A stretch of 64,000 nt of DNA from Siderastrea radians (Eukaryota > Cnidaria > Anthozoa > Scleractinia > Rhizangiidae), in assembly GCA_964017195.1 (NCBI GenBank), contig OZ024897.1, positions 34,621,036 through 34,685,035 on the forward strand, written 5' to 3'. This document shows positions 20,868-31,336 of this stretch, in pieces. Below the pieces are notes generated by a model that worked only from the letters and a program-made list of their open reading frames with translations, did no database searches and was not told the DNA's origin. Numbering within the stretch: the stretch's first letter is position 1; each line of letters starts with the position of its first letter. A program made the translations under genes and the position numbers.

Positions 20868-21245
20868 AGTTATTTTAACTCCTGTAGTGGAGTTAAACTA
20901 ACTCCTTAAGGTGGAGTTATTTTTTTGGGAGTTATTTTAACTCCAAAAGGAGTTATTTTAACTCCAAAAAGGAGTTACTGTATTCTTTAGGGGAGTTAAG
21001 TTAACCCCTAAATTGGAGTTACACTGGTGGGCGTTTTTATAACTCCAATCTGGAGTTAAATTTAACTCTTTTTTTTGGAGTTAAATTTCAGTTTAACTCT
21101 GCAAGGAGAGTTAAAATAGCTCCTTTTTCAGGGTCATTTTGGAGGAGTTAGTTCAACTCTCCTTAGGGAGTAATTGTGGTGTGATTTTAACTGTATAACA
21201 AGGGTTAAAATAACCAGCTTTTGGGAGTTACTACCATTTTCGTTC
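20868..21245. repeat. Left subterminal array of palindromic GGAGTTAnnTTAACTCC units
   Basis: About 15 copies of GAGTTA/TAACTC arranged as back-to-back palindromes, for example GGAGTTATTTTAACTCC near 20,950. The same array type forms the right end (48,195-48,631). Confidence 0.9.
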
Positions 21246-22130
21246 AACCCTGAAGCGTGACGATTTTTTCGCGTATGTTTACGTTTTAATCTTAACGGTT
21301 TTGTCTGGTTACATGTCACTTTAGACCAATGATACCTTGTCGGTTATGTCGCGAAACTGACAAAGTTCTTGGCGCCATTCGAACATGTTTTGTTCACGTG
21401 CTCTGAGACTTTTCAGGATTTCCGTGCACAGAAGCATGTTTTGTTCACGTGCTTTGAAACTTTATGGTCCGCGAAAAGGCCAACATTGAAATTTGTTGTG
21501 CTCCGAACTGCACTAACTCCTGGGTGATTTGGGAAAGGGAGATACATCAATAGTGGACTTTCAACACTTCGATGAGTTCAAGGTTATCTTCCTGTAATTT
21601 TTCAGATGTCAGGCCTCTTTAGGCTTTGCTAATTTTTGCATCTGATTTCGTCGCAGTATCTGTGCCATACAGATTTTGCGGTGTTTACGGTCATTCACGC
21701 AACTCGTTCGCAAATTGTGTAAAACTCCGCGGAATAGAACCCGTACCTTGTTCACCCCCTTCACTCAGACCCTCACTGATATTAAAAAATATTCTGTCAA
21801 TGATGGAGCATTTGAAATCTTGATCTAAAGCGACTCCTGGACGGTAACTCCTTCCAAACTTGTTAACTTGTTAACTTTTCTCATCTCCTTCACAGCAAAA
21901 CATCAAAGACTTTCGTACGGCAAAACCTGAAAAGTCTCAGAGCACGTGAACAAAACATGCTCGAATGGCGCCAAGAACCTTGTCAGTTTCGCGACATAAC
22001 CGATAAGGTTTCATTGGTCTAAAGTGACACGTAACCAGACAAAACCGTTAAGTTTAAAAGGTAAACATACGCGAAAAAATCGTCACGCTTCAGATCGCTT
22101 CAGGGTTGAACGAAAATGGTAGTATTTTCG
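21230..22130. repeat. Large inverted repeat (about 200-bp arms, about 480-bp loop)
   Basis: The arm at about 21,235-21,440 (CAACCCTGAAGCGTGACGAT..., through GGCGCCATTCGAACATG) is repeated in inverse at about 21,915-22,125. It continues the left subterminal structure and could fold into a long hairpin. A 65-codon ORF in the loop (21626-21823) is not recognised. Confidence 0.8.
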
Positions 22131-22245
22131 TGGGCTTATTTAACTCCTTTTAGAGAGTAATTCTGGAGTGACTTTGATGGAGTCGTTTTGGAGGAGTTGG
22201 GATAACTCCTCATCAGAGTCATTACTTTATTATTGTATTTTTTAC

Positions 22246-22992
22246 TCTGCTACAAGTCGGATACAAGAGGTACATCGTATTTTGGGGGGTTAGGGTTAAA
22301 GGCCGAGTGCAGGGACTCGCGTATCATTTCTACGATAAACTTTGATCCCAATTTAATTATGAACGCATTTTTTGGAAATAAAGCAAAAGATATTGTGGTA
22401 ATTCATCCACGTGAAATCAAAAGTTTGGTAAGTTCCTGCGAATTATAATATTTCAATTCAAGAGCCCGAAATCAATGCACCTGCATTCACTGGTCAGCAG
22501 TTGTCAATATTGAGTCATGTGATCTTTAACATTAGAACAGGCGCCATTTTGAAAGTGACGGTTGCTCGACGGAAGCAAGATTCATTTAGCTGGAATTTGT
22601 TCGTAGCTTGAGGACAAAAAAGCATCTCTCAAGTTAAAACAAAGGTGGACGATTGCGTCTTTTGCATTGGATTACCTGCCAAGAAATGTTTTGGAGCCTT
22701 GCATGTGGATTTTTGGATCGAAGTGAACAAATGAAATTGACGTTGTGAACGTAAGTTCTTATTAACAACAGTGGATCAGCGACTGTTTTGGCGGGTTGTT
22801 GAATTCGCAAAAGGCCAAACGCAGGAAATATGGACGTTTTGCCGGTAAGCTTAACCTTGGAACCTCAATTTACTCTCAGCCTAAAGGCTTCCCTTCCAGT
22901 TTGTCATTCAAAGGAGATGTTACTAGCTAGGAATACAAACGGTTAGCTCTAAACCACATAACATGACCGTAGACAGAGTTTGGGACAAAGGC
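22246..22992. other. Gene-free stretch with a possible promoter and tiny first exon
   Basis: GCGCCATTTTGAAAGTGACG (about 22,541) resembles a TATA-less promoter. About 290 bases on, ATGGACGTTTTGCCG is followed by gtaagc (22,830-22,850), which could be a five-codon first exon. No downstream exon was identified because other elements are inserted beyond it. Confidence 0.25.
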
Positions 22993-23763
22993 CCCGGGGG
23001 GGAGGGACTCCCATATGAAAGTGACGGGGATGCCCGTCGTCTCGCTTAGGGTTGTAAATTGCAGGTTTTGGTCTCACTTAGGGTGTTGAGGACGGAAAGC
23101 CAATACTTTTACCCACACAGGTACCGCTTAGGGTTGTGTGTCAAGAAATATCTATATTATACGGTGTTAGTGGTCTAGAGCAGCACAGAAATCGCAGTTG
23201 TTAAAATTTACTCATAGAGGACAGCATTCGATTGCAACATCTTTAGCGCAATTAACATCTTAGACTTTCTCAAAGTCCTTTAAATTTTTTTTTTCTGGTT
23301 GGTTGGCCATTTTAAAGGACTTTTCATACCTGTTTGGCGCCAAATTCACCGGTCGGAAATTCCACCGGTGACATCATGACAATTGACCAATAGGAGAGTG
23401 ACAGTTTTGCATGACGTAACGTGTCTGATATTTGACACCACTCCCAAAGCAGCATATGTCAATCATTTTTTCGCCCGTGAATTTATAATATGATTCAAAT
23501 CCACTCAGGCGAAACAAGTCGACCTCTCGCGACTTCGTCACTCGTTCGACGAGCGATCGATGATCGAGGGACTTATGAGAGGTCGACTTGGTGCAAGTCT
23601 ATTAACATCTCTATAGCTCTTATTTAGTTGTCTGTTTTTGCATGGTCTCCCTTAGGGGTTAAATAAAGCCGGAGCCACGCCCAGATAGGTCTTCTTTCGG
23701 GTGTTAATTCTAATTTTCCGACGAGCATCCCCGTCACTTTCATATGGGAGTCCCCCCCCGGGA
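22993..23763. mobile_element. 771-bp hAT-like MITE with 8-bp target duplication
   Basis: Inverted ends CCCGGGGGGG...GACTCCCATATGAAAGTGAC run about 45 bases with small differences. ACAAAGGC flanks both sides (22985-22992 and 23764-23771), an 8-bp duplication as made by hAT transposases. Inside, AAGTCGACCTCTC and its inverse form a smaller hairpin. There is no ORF. The terminal sequence is of a kind I associate with abundant cnidarian MITEs. Confidence 0.85.
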
Positions 23764-23903
23764 ACAAAGGCAGCCTTTATTAGTTACAAGATTATAAATT
23801 AACTAATTTTCACAATATATAACTATTATTTTAATATATAAGCTTACAAGTCAAATAACACTCCAAACCCAGAAAGAGGAGGTTGTGGATAGAAAATATG
23901 AAA

Positions 23904-25109
23904 CTAAACTGTGGAAAGTATAGTATTGACAGTAACATTGACAGACTCTAATCGAACAGACAGTGGAACCGTAAGATAAAGTAGTACGGCATCGGAGTGC
24001 CAATCACCAAGAATCTTAATGAGCTCGACAGGCAACCCTGCACTAAAGGCAAAGGAGGCACCACCCAGGCGAAAAGAGTGACTGGCAAAATCTTTGGCTG
24101 GCAGACCCGGGGCTTGGAGAATGTTTTGGAGGCACCGCAGAAATCTAGAATAGGTGAAAACTTTGTAGGCAAGCGAAGTAGGGTCAACCCACATAAAGGC
24201 CTGGGATTGCAAAGGAGGGTTTTTAACAAAGGAGAATGCACGTCGGATAGCCGTGACTGGACAAAGGGGAGAACCCGGTATGAGAGGTAGGGGAAGTTGT
24301 ACCACCCGTTCCCGAAACTGAATAGTTTTGCTCCACCGTATATCTATGAGAACACCCCAGGGCAAAAACTGGAAATCTGACCGAAGGAGCTGCTGGGAAG
24401 GGTCAAAGGAGCGTGTAGAGCTAGCTAAAAGATGGCTTTTCCTCAGCATCCAAAAAAAGGAGACCAAACGTATTGCCCAGAAGGAGGCATCAAAGCTGGA
24501 GCGCAGGATAAGCTTAGTATATATAAGACGAAGAATATCTGGGGTGATGGGAAGCTTCTGAGAGGGTGGTTTCCCTTTAACCCGCTTGATGCCAGTAAGC
24601 AAAGACTGGAGGGGCCAGTTGTTGGTTAAAGGGTTGGGCAAGTTGAATTCTTTGTGCAAAATACTAATAATGTTCAGATAATTAGGAATCGACGATGGCT
24701 TAAGTGACCGCGCTAAAAAAGCAGCATACTAACAAATATGGGTGGGTTGTGCTGGGATAGGGGGGTATCCCATTAGCCGGCAAAAGCGGGAATAGCTGTT
24801 GCGGTGTGCACGATAAGTAGTCTTGCTGTTAGTAGAAAACGTCTGAGATCTGTATAGGAAAATTTCATCTTCGAGTTGCTTGGCCAGCTGAGGGTCCAGA
24901 CAATCCGCAACAAAGAAGATTCCTGCTGTTAAGAGACATGTGATGAGATAACAGCATGCTGTCCACTTCTGGTTGTGGCGCCAGTGAACATAGGTGTTGA
25001 TAAAAGGTCGAGCACTTGACAGGCTGGTGAAGGTGCAACACTGCATCAACAATAACATTAAGTTTACCCTGAATATGCCTGGCTGTGAATCTAAAATTGT
25101 AAATAGCAC
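23904..25109 (-). pseudogene. Tyrosine recombinase of a DIRS/Ngaro-type retroelement, one nonsense codon
   Basis: Two same-frame ORFs (25109-24729 and 24659-23904) are separated by an in-frame TAG near 24,730. The N-terminal part reads YRSQTFSTNSKTTYRAHRNSY, a SAM-like binding region. The C-terminal part has FWMLRKSH with the box-1 type Arg region, and SHSFRLGGASFAF plus LGDWHSDAVLLYL, carrying the HxxR-type box and the final catalytic Tyr. Such enzymes integrate the circular cDNA of DIRS, Ngaro and PAT elements without target duplication. It lies downstream of RT-RNase H on the same strand, the usual order. Confidence 0.8.
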
Positions 25110-26472
25110 ATAACCAAAATAACTGCCTTAATGCATGCATAACCAGAGGATGGGCATTTGAGCCTTTGTTCATAACGTGCACAGCAGCTTCGTCATCACG
25201 GGGGCCCAGCGAAATGCAGCAAAAACTTGGGCAAGAACTTCTTTGTAATATGTGTGAAGATGTGCTAGCTCTGGGGAGTCAACTGCAAAGTTGTGGTACA
25301 GCCAGTCCCGACGGAAAAAGGCCCCTGCTGCTAGTGGACACGCATCTGTTTGCACATCAGTTGTGGGCTGCTGATGGAGGAAGGCACATTTGCCATTGAA
25401 ATGTGTCAGGAAGGAATGCCACCACCTAATGTCCTCATGAAACTCTGGAGAGAGCCGCTTCTTTGCTGAGGAGGACCATCATCATCGAATTCATCATATC
25501 AAGTATTCGCCGAAGGAAAGTTCGCCCTCCATAGACCGCGCCACAGGCCCAATTAAGCTTGCCGGCAAGTTGCTGGAGTTGTTTCTTGCTGGCCCTGCGC
25601 CTGGTGAGGAACCGGGAGATAACCTGATGGAGTTCTGCCAGTTTATTGGGTGGTAATGCCATTTCGCAGTGGTGGGTATCCAATTCCACTCCAAGGAACA
25701 CAAGCTTCTGTGTGGGGCCAATGACCTTGCGCCAGCTGATTTGGAAACCCAGGTCCTGGAGCAGCTTTAAAAGTACGGAGAAGGCTTCTTGACATTCTTC
25801 CTTGGACTTGCCTATGACGAGAAAGTCATCCAGGTAGACAACAACTGTCTGGAAGCCGCGCCTGGCTATCATGCGCCGCACGGACTGCGTCAGACGGTGA
25901 AAAATTTCAGGTGAACTTTTGGCACCAAAAGGAAGCCGAGTGTCAAAGAAATAAGTGGGATTAGGTTGCCCTGAAAACTGCCACTGCAAGTCTGTTGCTA
26001 AATAGTTGCTTCTGTGAATGGGAACTGATCTGTATGCATGCCTCAGATGGATTTTTGTCATGAAATAATTTGGCCTTAGCAATTTTATCGCATCATCCAA
26101 AGTTTGAAACTTAAAGGATTGGCTAGCGATGTAGTCGTTGAAAGCCCGCCCAACAGGACGGGAGCAATCATGAATTAGGCGCACTTCTGAGGAATCAGGT
26201 TTAGGAATAGCTCCTAATGCACCGACAATAGTAGGTTTAACATCGGTGATAACGTAGTTGCCCTCTGCAATCTCACCTAAGATAGGTTCCTCAACTGCCA
26301 ATTTTTGCTCTGCACAAGTAGCTGATTTATAGTTTCCCTGGTGCGCTGGTTCATAATTGCAATCTACTGGAGCCAACTTAAAGCCATTGCAAATGCCATC
26401 AGAGAGGAACGCTTGATCCTCATCGCCAATAAGTTCTGCCAGCCAAAGATTTGTGTTGAGGGGAGAGACCAT
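24865..26472 (-). pseudogene. Reverse transcriptase-RNase H of the DIRS/Ngaro-type element
   Basis: The RT ORF (26472-25435) contains LIHDCSRPVG, the motif A region, TRLPFGAKSSPEIFH (motif B), VVVYLDDFLVIGKS (motif C) and LVFLGVELDT. In motif A the expected catalytic Asp is His (KIHLRHAYRSVPI; CAT, expected GAT), which should abolish activity. RNase H continues in other frames: QTDACPLAAGAFFRRDW (25355-25170) and FTARHIQGKLNVIVDAV (25182-24865), so at least two frame breaks are present. The piece is therefore inactive. YLDD with an adjoining tyrosine recombinase identifies the class. Confidence 0.8.
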
Positions 26473-26947
26473 AGGGAGTCAGCTGGATGTAGCTGAAGTC
26501 CCCTGTCCCTGGAGAGCCCCCCCTACCACCCCCAGGGTGACTATGGGAAGGGTGTGATTGCCCGCATGCCTTGCCATTTACCTTGCGGTTCCATTGATGC
26601 GCAAAGTGACACTCATAAAGGGTACAACCCTTTAGCCGATTAAAGTTTCTACAAATGACTCTACCATCAGAAGAAACTTGGGAAGTTTTGCCCAATGATG
26701 GCTTAGGTGCTAATACTAAAGGTTCTAATGTTACTGTGTGGAGATGATGGGAGTCAAAACTCCATGGATAATTATACACGGCTTTTATATGACGAAATTC
26801 GTCATCATATTGAAGCACAGAAGGCCAACTAAATTTTGCACTTAATTCCATTATTTTAACAGTATCGGCAAGATAATGCTGGACATCCTGAGGGGATGGC
26901 AGCTTACCACTACAAAGTAAATGATGAAATATTCTAGCGTTGCTCAC
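26420..26947 (-). CDS. gag-like C-terminal ORF with CCCH-type zinc motif (DIRS/Ngaro element)
   Basis: 175 residues. The N-terminal part is helical (VQHYLADTVKIMELSAKFSW). CRNFNRLKGCTLYECHFAHQ provides a C-x7-C-x4-C-x2-H spacing, a CCCH-like knuckle. A Gly/His-rich tail follows and overlaps the RT ORF by 53 bases in another frame. It is separated from the 26951-27934 ORF by only three bases and a frame change. It may be a real second gag product or the result of a frameshift. Confidence 0.5.
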   Translation of the reverse strand: MSNARIFHHLLCSGKLPSPQDVQHYLADTVKIMELSAKFSWPSVLQYDDEFRHIKAVYNYPWSFDSHHLHTVTLEPLVLAPKPSLGKTSQVSSDGRVICRNFNRLKGCTLYECHFAHQWNRKVNGKACGQSHPSHSHPGGGRGGSPGTGDFSYIQLTPYGLSPQHKSLAGRTYWR

Positions 26948-26950
26948 TAC

Positions 26951-27758
26951 CTACTGGGCGATGGAAACAGATTCCAACTTAGGCTTTTTGGGCCCAGAAG
27001 AAATGACAAGTTTCGTTGTTCCTAAATCAGATATGGTTCTGTCCTCAGTGTTTGAGACAATTTTGTCTATAAAATCAACTATTCTTAGTACTTTCTCACC
27101 CTTGGCGAGTTGAGCCGGCTTTAGGAACATTGCGGACTTCTGTGCTGCCAAAGGTCCCGTCAGTGGTCCATCAGGGTTCATCGGATCATGCAGGTTTGTC
27201 GCCGAGTCCGCAGCAATGTCCGGGAGACCGCCATTTTGTTTTGTTTGCGGCCCCGCGATCAAACCGTCCAGCGGTGTTTGTGGTATCGGTTTGGACCTCG
27301 TGTTCTCAGTACCCCTTGTGTCTGCCAGCGTCCCATCCAACATGGTGGGCGAAAGAGTGTTCGAGCCAGATGCTGGTTTAACCACCGGCGCGTCAACCAG
27401 GTTTGCCAGTCGTTGTTCAGCCTGTGCGATGGCCGTTTTTAACAGCTCTACGCGCCTCTTCTTTGTGATGGCTTCCTCTGCCACTTTCAGTTCGTTTAGC
27501 TTTGCTAAGAGCTTGGCTTCTTCGTCCTCTTCTGGCTCTTCAGCTGGTTGCACTGATGGATTTTTTGCCGCACCAGGGTCAGACGGCGGTGTGAATTTGT
27601 TGTTTTCTCCTCCGTTTGACTGTTCAGCCGAGGCGTCAAGGCCTGAAGCGCTATCGTCAGCAGGCAAGCCCGTTGTCCCGGTGCAATAAGGTCCGGGGTC
27701 ACCGAACGAGGCGATCTCCAGGCGATCCCTTCTTGTACCAAGCATGTATGTACTTTTA
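26951..27758 (-). pseudogene. gag N-terminal/middle region of the DIRS/Ngaro element, cut by the 11.6-kb transposon
   Basis: The open frame runs to 27934, but codons above 27758 come from the terminal repeat of the inserted transposon, so the apparent start is artificial. Genuine gag sequence from 27758 down includes YMLGTRRDRLEIASF, a coiled-coil-like stretch (EEDEEAKLLAKLNELKVAEE) and a Lys/Arg-rich segment. The missing N-terminal codons lie at 39386-39543, beyond the insertion, in a compatible frame. Confidence 0.65.
27750..27758. repeat. 9-bp target duplication GTACTTTTA (left)
   Basis: Identical to 39377-39385 at the other end of the 11,618-bp element. Confidence 0.9.
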
Positions 27759-27842
27759 TTCCCTGCTAGCAGAGGCCCCTTTTCCTTTGTATTCGCTGAG
27801 CTGACGGACGCGACGAAAAGCGACCTCTGCCATGGGTCGAAA
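27759..27842 (+). repeat. Left 84-bp terminal inverted repeat
   Basis: Perfect inverse of 39293-39376. Identity across the full length implies recent movement or strong constraint on transposase binding sites. Confidence 0.92.
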
Positions 27843-27994
27843 CTCTCTTTGATCCAACCGCCGTCCACGATCTTGGACGGCGGTTCCGAAACGCATGCTC
27901 CCTGCATTGTTTGCTGACCGTGACTTGAGCCCACTGTGTCTCGCGCATTCCTTCACAGTTATTCCGCTGTCATTTAGTGAGCCCGCATAGTAAT

Positions 27995-30395
27995 ATGGCG
28001 TCCTGCAAGGAGAACTTAACTCGTGAAGAGTTACGACGTTTACTTTCCCCCCTTTTCCTTAACATGGACGGCGGAAAGATAAAAAAACTGAGTGATCAGC
28101 AGTTCAAGGCCCTCTTTCATTTTCTAAACGGGCGAGACACGTTCTCGTGCTTGCCTACTGGGCATGGGAAAACTCTAATCTACCAGGTTGCCCTACTCGT
28201 CGTACGAACGGGGAAGGTTGGAAGTCTCCCCTCGAAGCCGTTTGTTGTAGTTGTTTCGCCCCTGAACGCGTTGATTTCTGACCAGTTTGAGTCGTGTCAA
28301 AGGTTCAGCTTGAAAGCTCTTAAGTTGGAAAAGGAGATGTTCGACAAGCCTGATAAACTGAAGGAACTCGAAGAAGCCGAAGTGGTCTACTGTAGTCCCG
28401 AATGCTTGGAAGATATCCGATCTAAGCAGTTCCTCTCAAGGATGGACGATCGTCTGCTTGGAATTATTGTGGACGAATCACACTGTGTAGTTAGCTGGTA
28501 AGCCTTATCTCGGTTTGTCAATGTTTGATATCATATAAATTATATAATTTTGTTGTGTCTTGTGTGCAACAATTCGAAACCTAAGAATTTAATACATGTA
28601 CGTGCTTCCTTTCAAAAAGATGACTTTTTGATTCTTCGTCTTTTCTCCGCCGCTCTTGAAATCGCATCATGTCTAATATTCCCACAGCATAAGCTTCCAT
28701 TTTAAGTAACATTTGTCGTTTTTTTATAGTTCTTTCAAATCACCATGACACAATTTTGTTTGTCAGCCTTGTGTACAGTATTGGGCCATTCCATTTAGTG
28801 TCTGCACCCCCCACCATTGAGGCATAATTATAAATTCTACTGCTTAGAAAAAACATTAAAGTGCCAAAACATTTCCCCCCTCAGAGAAAGGGAGATGTTT
28901 TCAAGAGATCAAAGGTACTGACAATTAGCTACCCCTTCAGAAATAACTTTTGAAACTCCCTCCCTCACCCTAGGATTTCCCTGTACCTCAATGGGGGGGG
29001 GGGGGTGAAGACATTAAATGGAATGGCCCATTACTGAGATCATTACAAAACTGACATGATGGATCATGCCAGTTTTGTATGAACTATAATATTCTGCATC
29101 GTTTACTAGAAAATTGATCTTAGTAATAATGTACAGTTTTATATTGTTCAGCATCCGACTATCAATAAAAACGAATACTGTCAGTTGCTAAGAATTTCTT
29201 TCTTCTTTAGGGGGCTAAGTGTCATGCCGTTCAGGGCCGCATACAGCAAAGTCGGGGATGTACGAGGATTCACCAGAAAGCCATTGTTGTGACTTACAGC
29301 CACTGCAGGGAAAAGCATCAGAACTCAAATCATGAAGAACCTGCACATGAAGAGTGCCAAGGTTGTAAACCTTAGCCCAGACAAATCAAACGTAAAACTG
29401 AGTGTAAAAAACTTAATAGAGATGAAGAACTAGATGAAACCTTTGCATCTCTTATCAAGGACCTGAAGACCAAGGGTTGTGAGATGAAAAAAACAATCAT
29501 CTACTGTAGATCAATCACTGCATGGGGAGACATTTTTGAAGTCCTGTTGGAAAACCTAGACAATGAGCTGTATGGCATGTTTCACAGTAAGACACCAGAA
29601 TCAATCCAGAAAACTGTCTTAAGTGAATTTTTAAAGAGAGAAAGCAGAATACGGCTCATTGTTGCCACTTGTGCATTGGGCATGGGTGTTAATATTCCTG
29701 ATGTTGAACTTATTATTCATTACGGCATCCCGACAGAGGTAGAAAGCTATGTGCAAGAGATTGGGAGGGGTGGCAGGGATGGAAGAGCATGCAGTGCTTT
29801 GTTGTATTACAAGCCCTACCACCTTGCTCACTGTGACAAAGAAATGCGAGATTACGTGAAAACCACCCAGTGCCGACGTAAGGTGCTATTGAAACATTTC
29901 AAGGAAAAAGAAATTGCTTTGAATCCCATGCATAAGTGCTGTGACACTTGTACTCAGTTTTGTAAGTGCCAGGGTGATAACTGTGTAATGCAACTCGAGG
30001 CTGTGGATAATGTGGACACAGGCTTGCCTGAGGAATCAATAAGTCGAACAGTGGAAGATGAAGAACGTAAACTGTTCATTGAGCTTCTGACTGATATTGA
30101 CACACTTGGTACTTATGAGACTTTGGGTTCAAATCTCATACTTGAAATAGCTGGTAAGCTGGAATATATATTTTTTGCAGATTATTTGATTGAGAATTTC
30201 CCCATTTTTAATTTACACTTAGCTAATGATATCTTTCTGGCTGTAAAAGATATTTTTAATGACATATCTGAAGCAAATGCATATCTGGTGATGGATTTAG
30301 AAGCCCATTTTGAGGATGATCCTCTTCTACTAAGTTCATCCTATTTGAGTGACACTAGTGAGAGCAGCTCTGATGACACTAGCAGTCTTCAATAG
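27995..30395 (+). pseudogene. RecQ-like superfamily II DNA helicase carried by the 11.6-kb transposon
   Basis: Exon 1 (27995-28497) has the Walker A motif LPTGHGKTLIYQ, VVVSPLNALISDQ (motif Ia region) and Walker B VDESHCVVSW. It ends at a donor (gtaagc). Exon 2 starts at 29211 after ttctttag and continues the frame with FRAAYSKVGDVRGF, LTATAGKS (motif III) and, in the 29484-30395 ORF, IIYCRSITAW, ATCALGMGVNIPDV and the RecQ signature QEIGRGGRDGRA, then a Cys cluster (CCDTCTQFCKC) in the RecQ zinc region. An in-frame TGA at 29290-29292 and a one-base loss near 29,415 break it. RecQ enzymes unwind DNA in the 3'-5' direction; here the role would be transposon replication or repair. Confidence 0.85.
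28782..29030. mobile_element. 249-bp MITE in the helicase intron
   Basis: Inverted ends TGGGCCATTCCATTTA (left) and TAAATGGAATGGCCCA (right), extended inwards by a TGTC/GACA and a poly-C/poly-G segment. It lies wholly within the intron between the two helicase exons. Target duplication not clear. Confidence 0.75.
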
Positions 30396-30407
30396 TCTAA
30401 TAGTACA

Positions 30408-30545
30408 GCAACCTGCTAGATTAGAGTTTTTCCATGCCCAGTCAGCAAGCACAAGAACATCTCTGTCTCGCCCGTTTAGAAAAAGAAAGGGGGCCTTGAC
30501 CTGCTGATCACTCAAGACAGTTTTTTTTAATCTTTCCATTGCCCA
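30408..30545 (-). repeat. Inverted partial copy of helicase exon 1
   Basis: On the minus strand this repeats, with about 15 to 20 percent change, helicase exon 1 from about 28,066 to 28,200. The LSDQQ-KA--LFLNGRD sequence is readable, but the Walker A region is damaged. It begins just 13 bases after the helicase stop codon, in opposite orientation. Confidence 0.8.
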
Positions 30546-31160
30546 TGTTGACGAAAATGAGATCTAAGTAAACACTGTTACTCTTCCCGAGTTAGTTTCA
30601 GGGGAGACAATGTTTTGAGGATCTGGAATTCAAGGGGAGGGGAATGCAAGGCAATATCCTCCCCCTTCCTGGTGCAACTTTTTTTTGCAATTGCCCAATA
30701 TACACAACATTGGTGAATTTAAAACTAAAAAAACAAGGTTTCCATAATTTCATATTTTTGTTACTCTAGTCCATGCATCTAAGAAGTGGAAGCTTTTATT
30801 TTTAACACTTTGTTGAAACCTTGAAGCCATACAATAATGAATGGTAAGTGCATTGTCTGGCATATCCACGTCCCTATCTTTATGTCTGCCTTGGTGAAGT
30901 TGTCCAAAAGAGTTTCTGAAGTTTCCTGTTGCAGAGGCCTTAAAGTGCTTTTGTGTATAATGAAGTTCCAACTTTCTGTCAAAATCATTCTTCCTTTAAT
31001 GCCTCGTGTAAATTTTAGCTTACCATAAAATTAGACTTCAAATAACTTTGCCACCTTGATAATGGCGTTTTGAAGATCCGACATGTCAGGCTTACAGTAT
31101 ATATTGACATTTTTCTTCTGTATTTGTCTCAAACAGGCCGAAATTATTTGCTTTCAGAAA
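30546..31160. other. Non-coding spacer in the transposon
   Basis: No gene is recognised on either strand. Short ORFs on both strands (30750-31028) overlap and show no domain. Confidence 0.35.
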
Positions 31161-31323
31161 TTAACCAGCATCAAAGATCCAGATTAGAGCTTTGCACACA
31201 CTAATGGGCCTGGATCTACCATCTTTGTCATGCAACACTGTGACAAGCAAGGTAGGATCCAGACTTTAATCACCATCTACACACAAAGCTCCAACCCAGC
31301 TTGTTTCTTTGATACTGGTTAAA
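31161..31323. repeat. 163-bp hairpin-type inverted repeat
   Basis: Ends TTAACCAGCATCAAAGA and TCTTTGATACTGGTTAA are inverse with one mismatch, and the inner arms (AGAGCTTTG/CAAAGCTCC) also pair. Probably a small MITE. Confidence 0.65.
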
Positions 31324-31336
31324 CATCTGTATCTTG

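Noticed and set aside
20868..21245. CRISPR-like repeat-spacer pattern of GAGTTA units
   Set aside because: Repeats are 8-17 base palindromes with irregular spacing, matching transposon subterminal repeats.
23521..23595. Palindrome AAGTCGACCTCTC...GAGAGGTCGACTT as a separate element
   Set aside because: Lies inside the hAT-like MITE and is explained as its internal hairpin.
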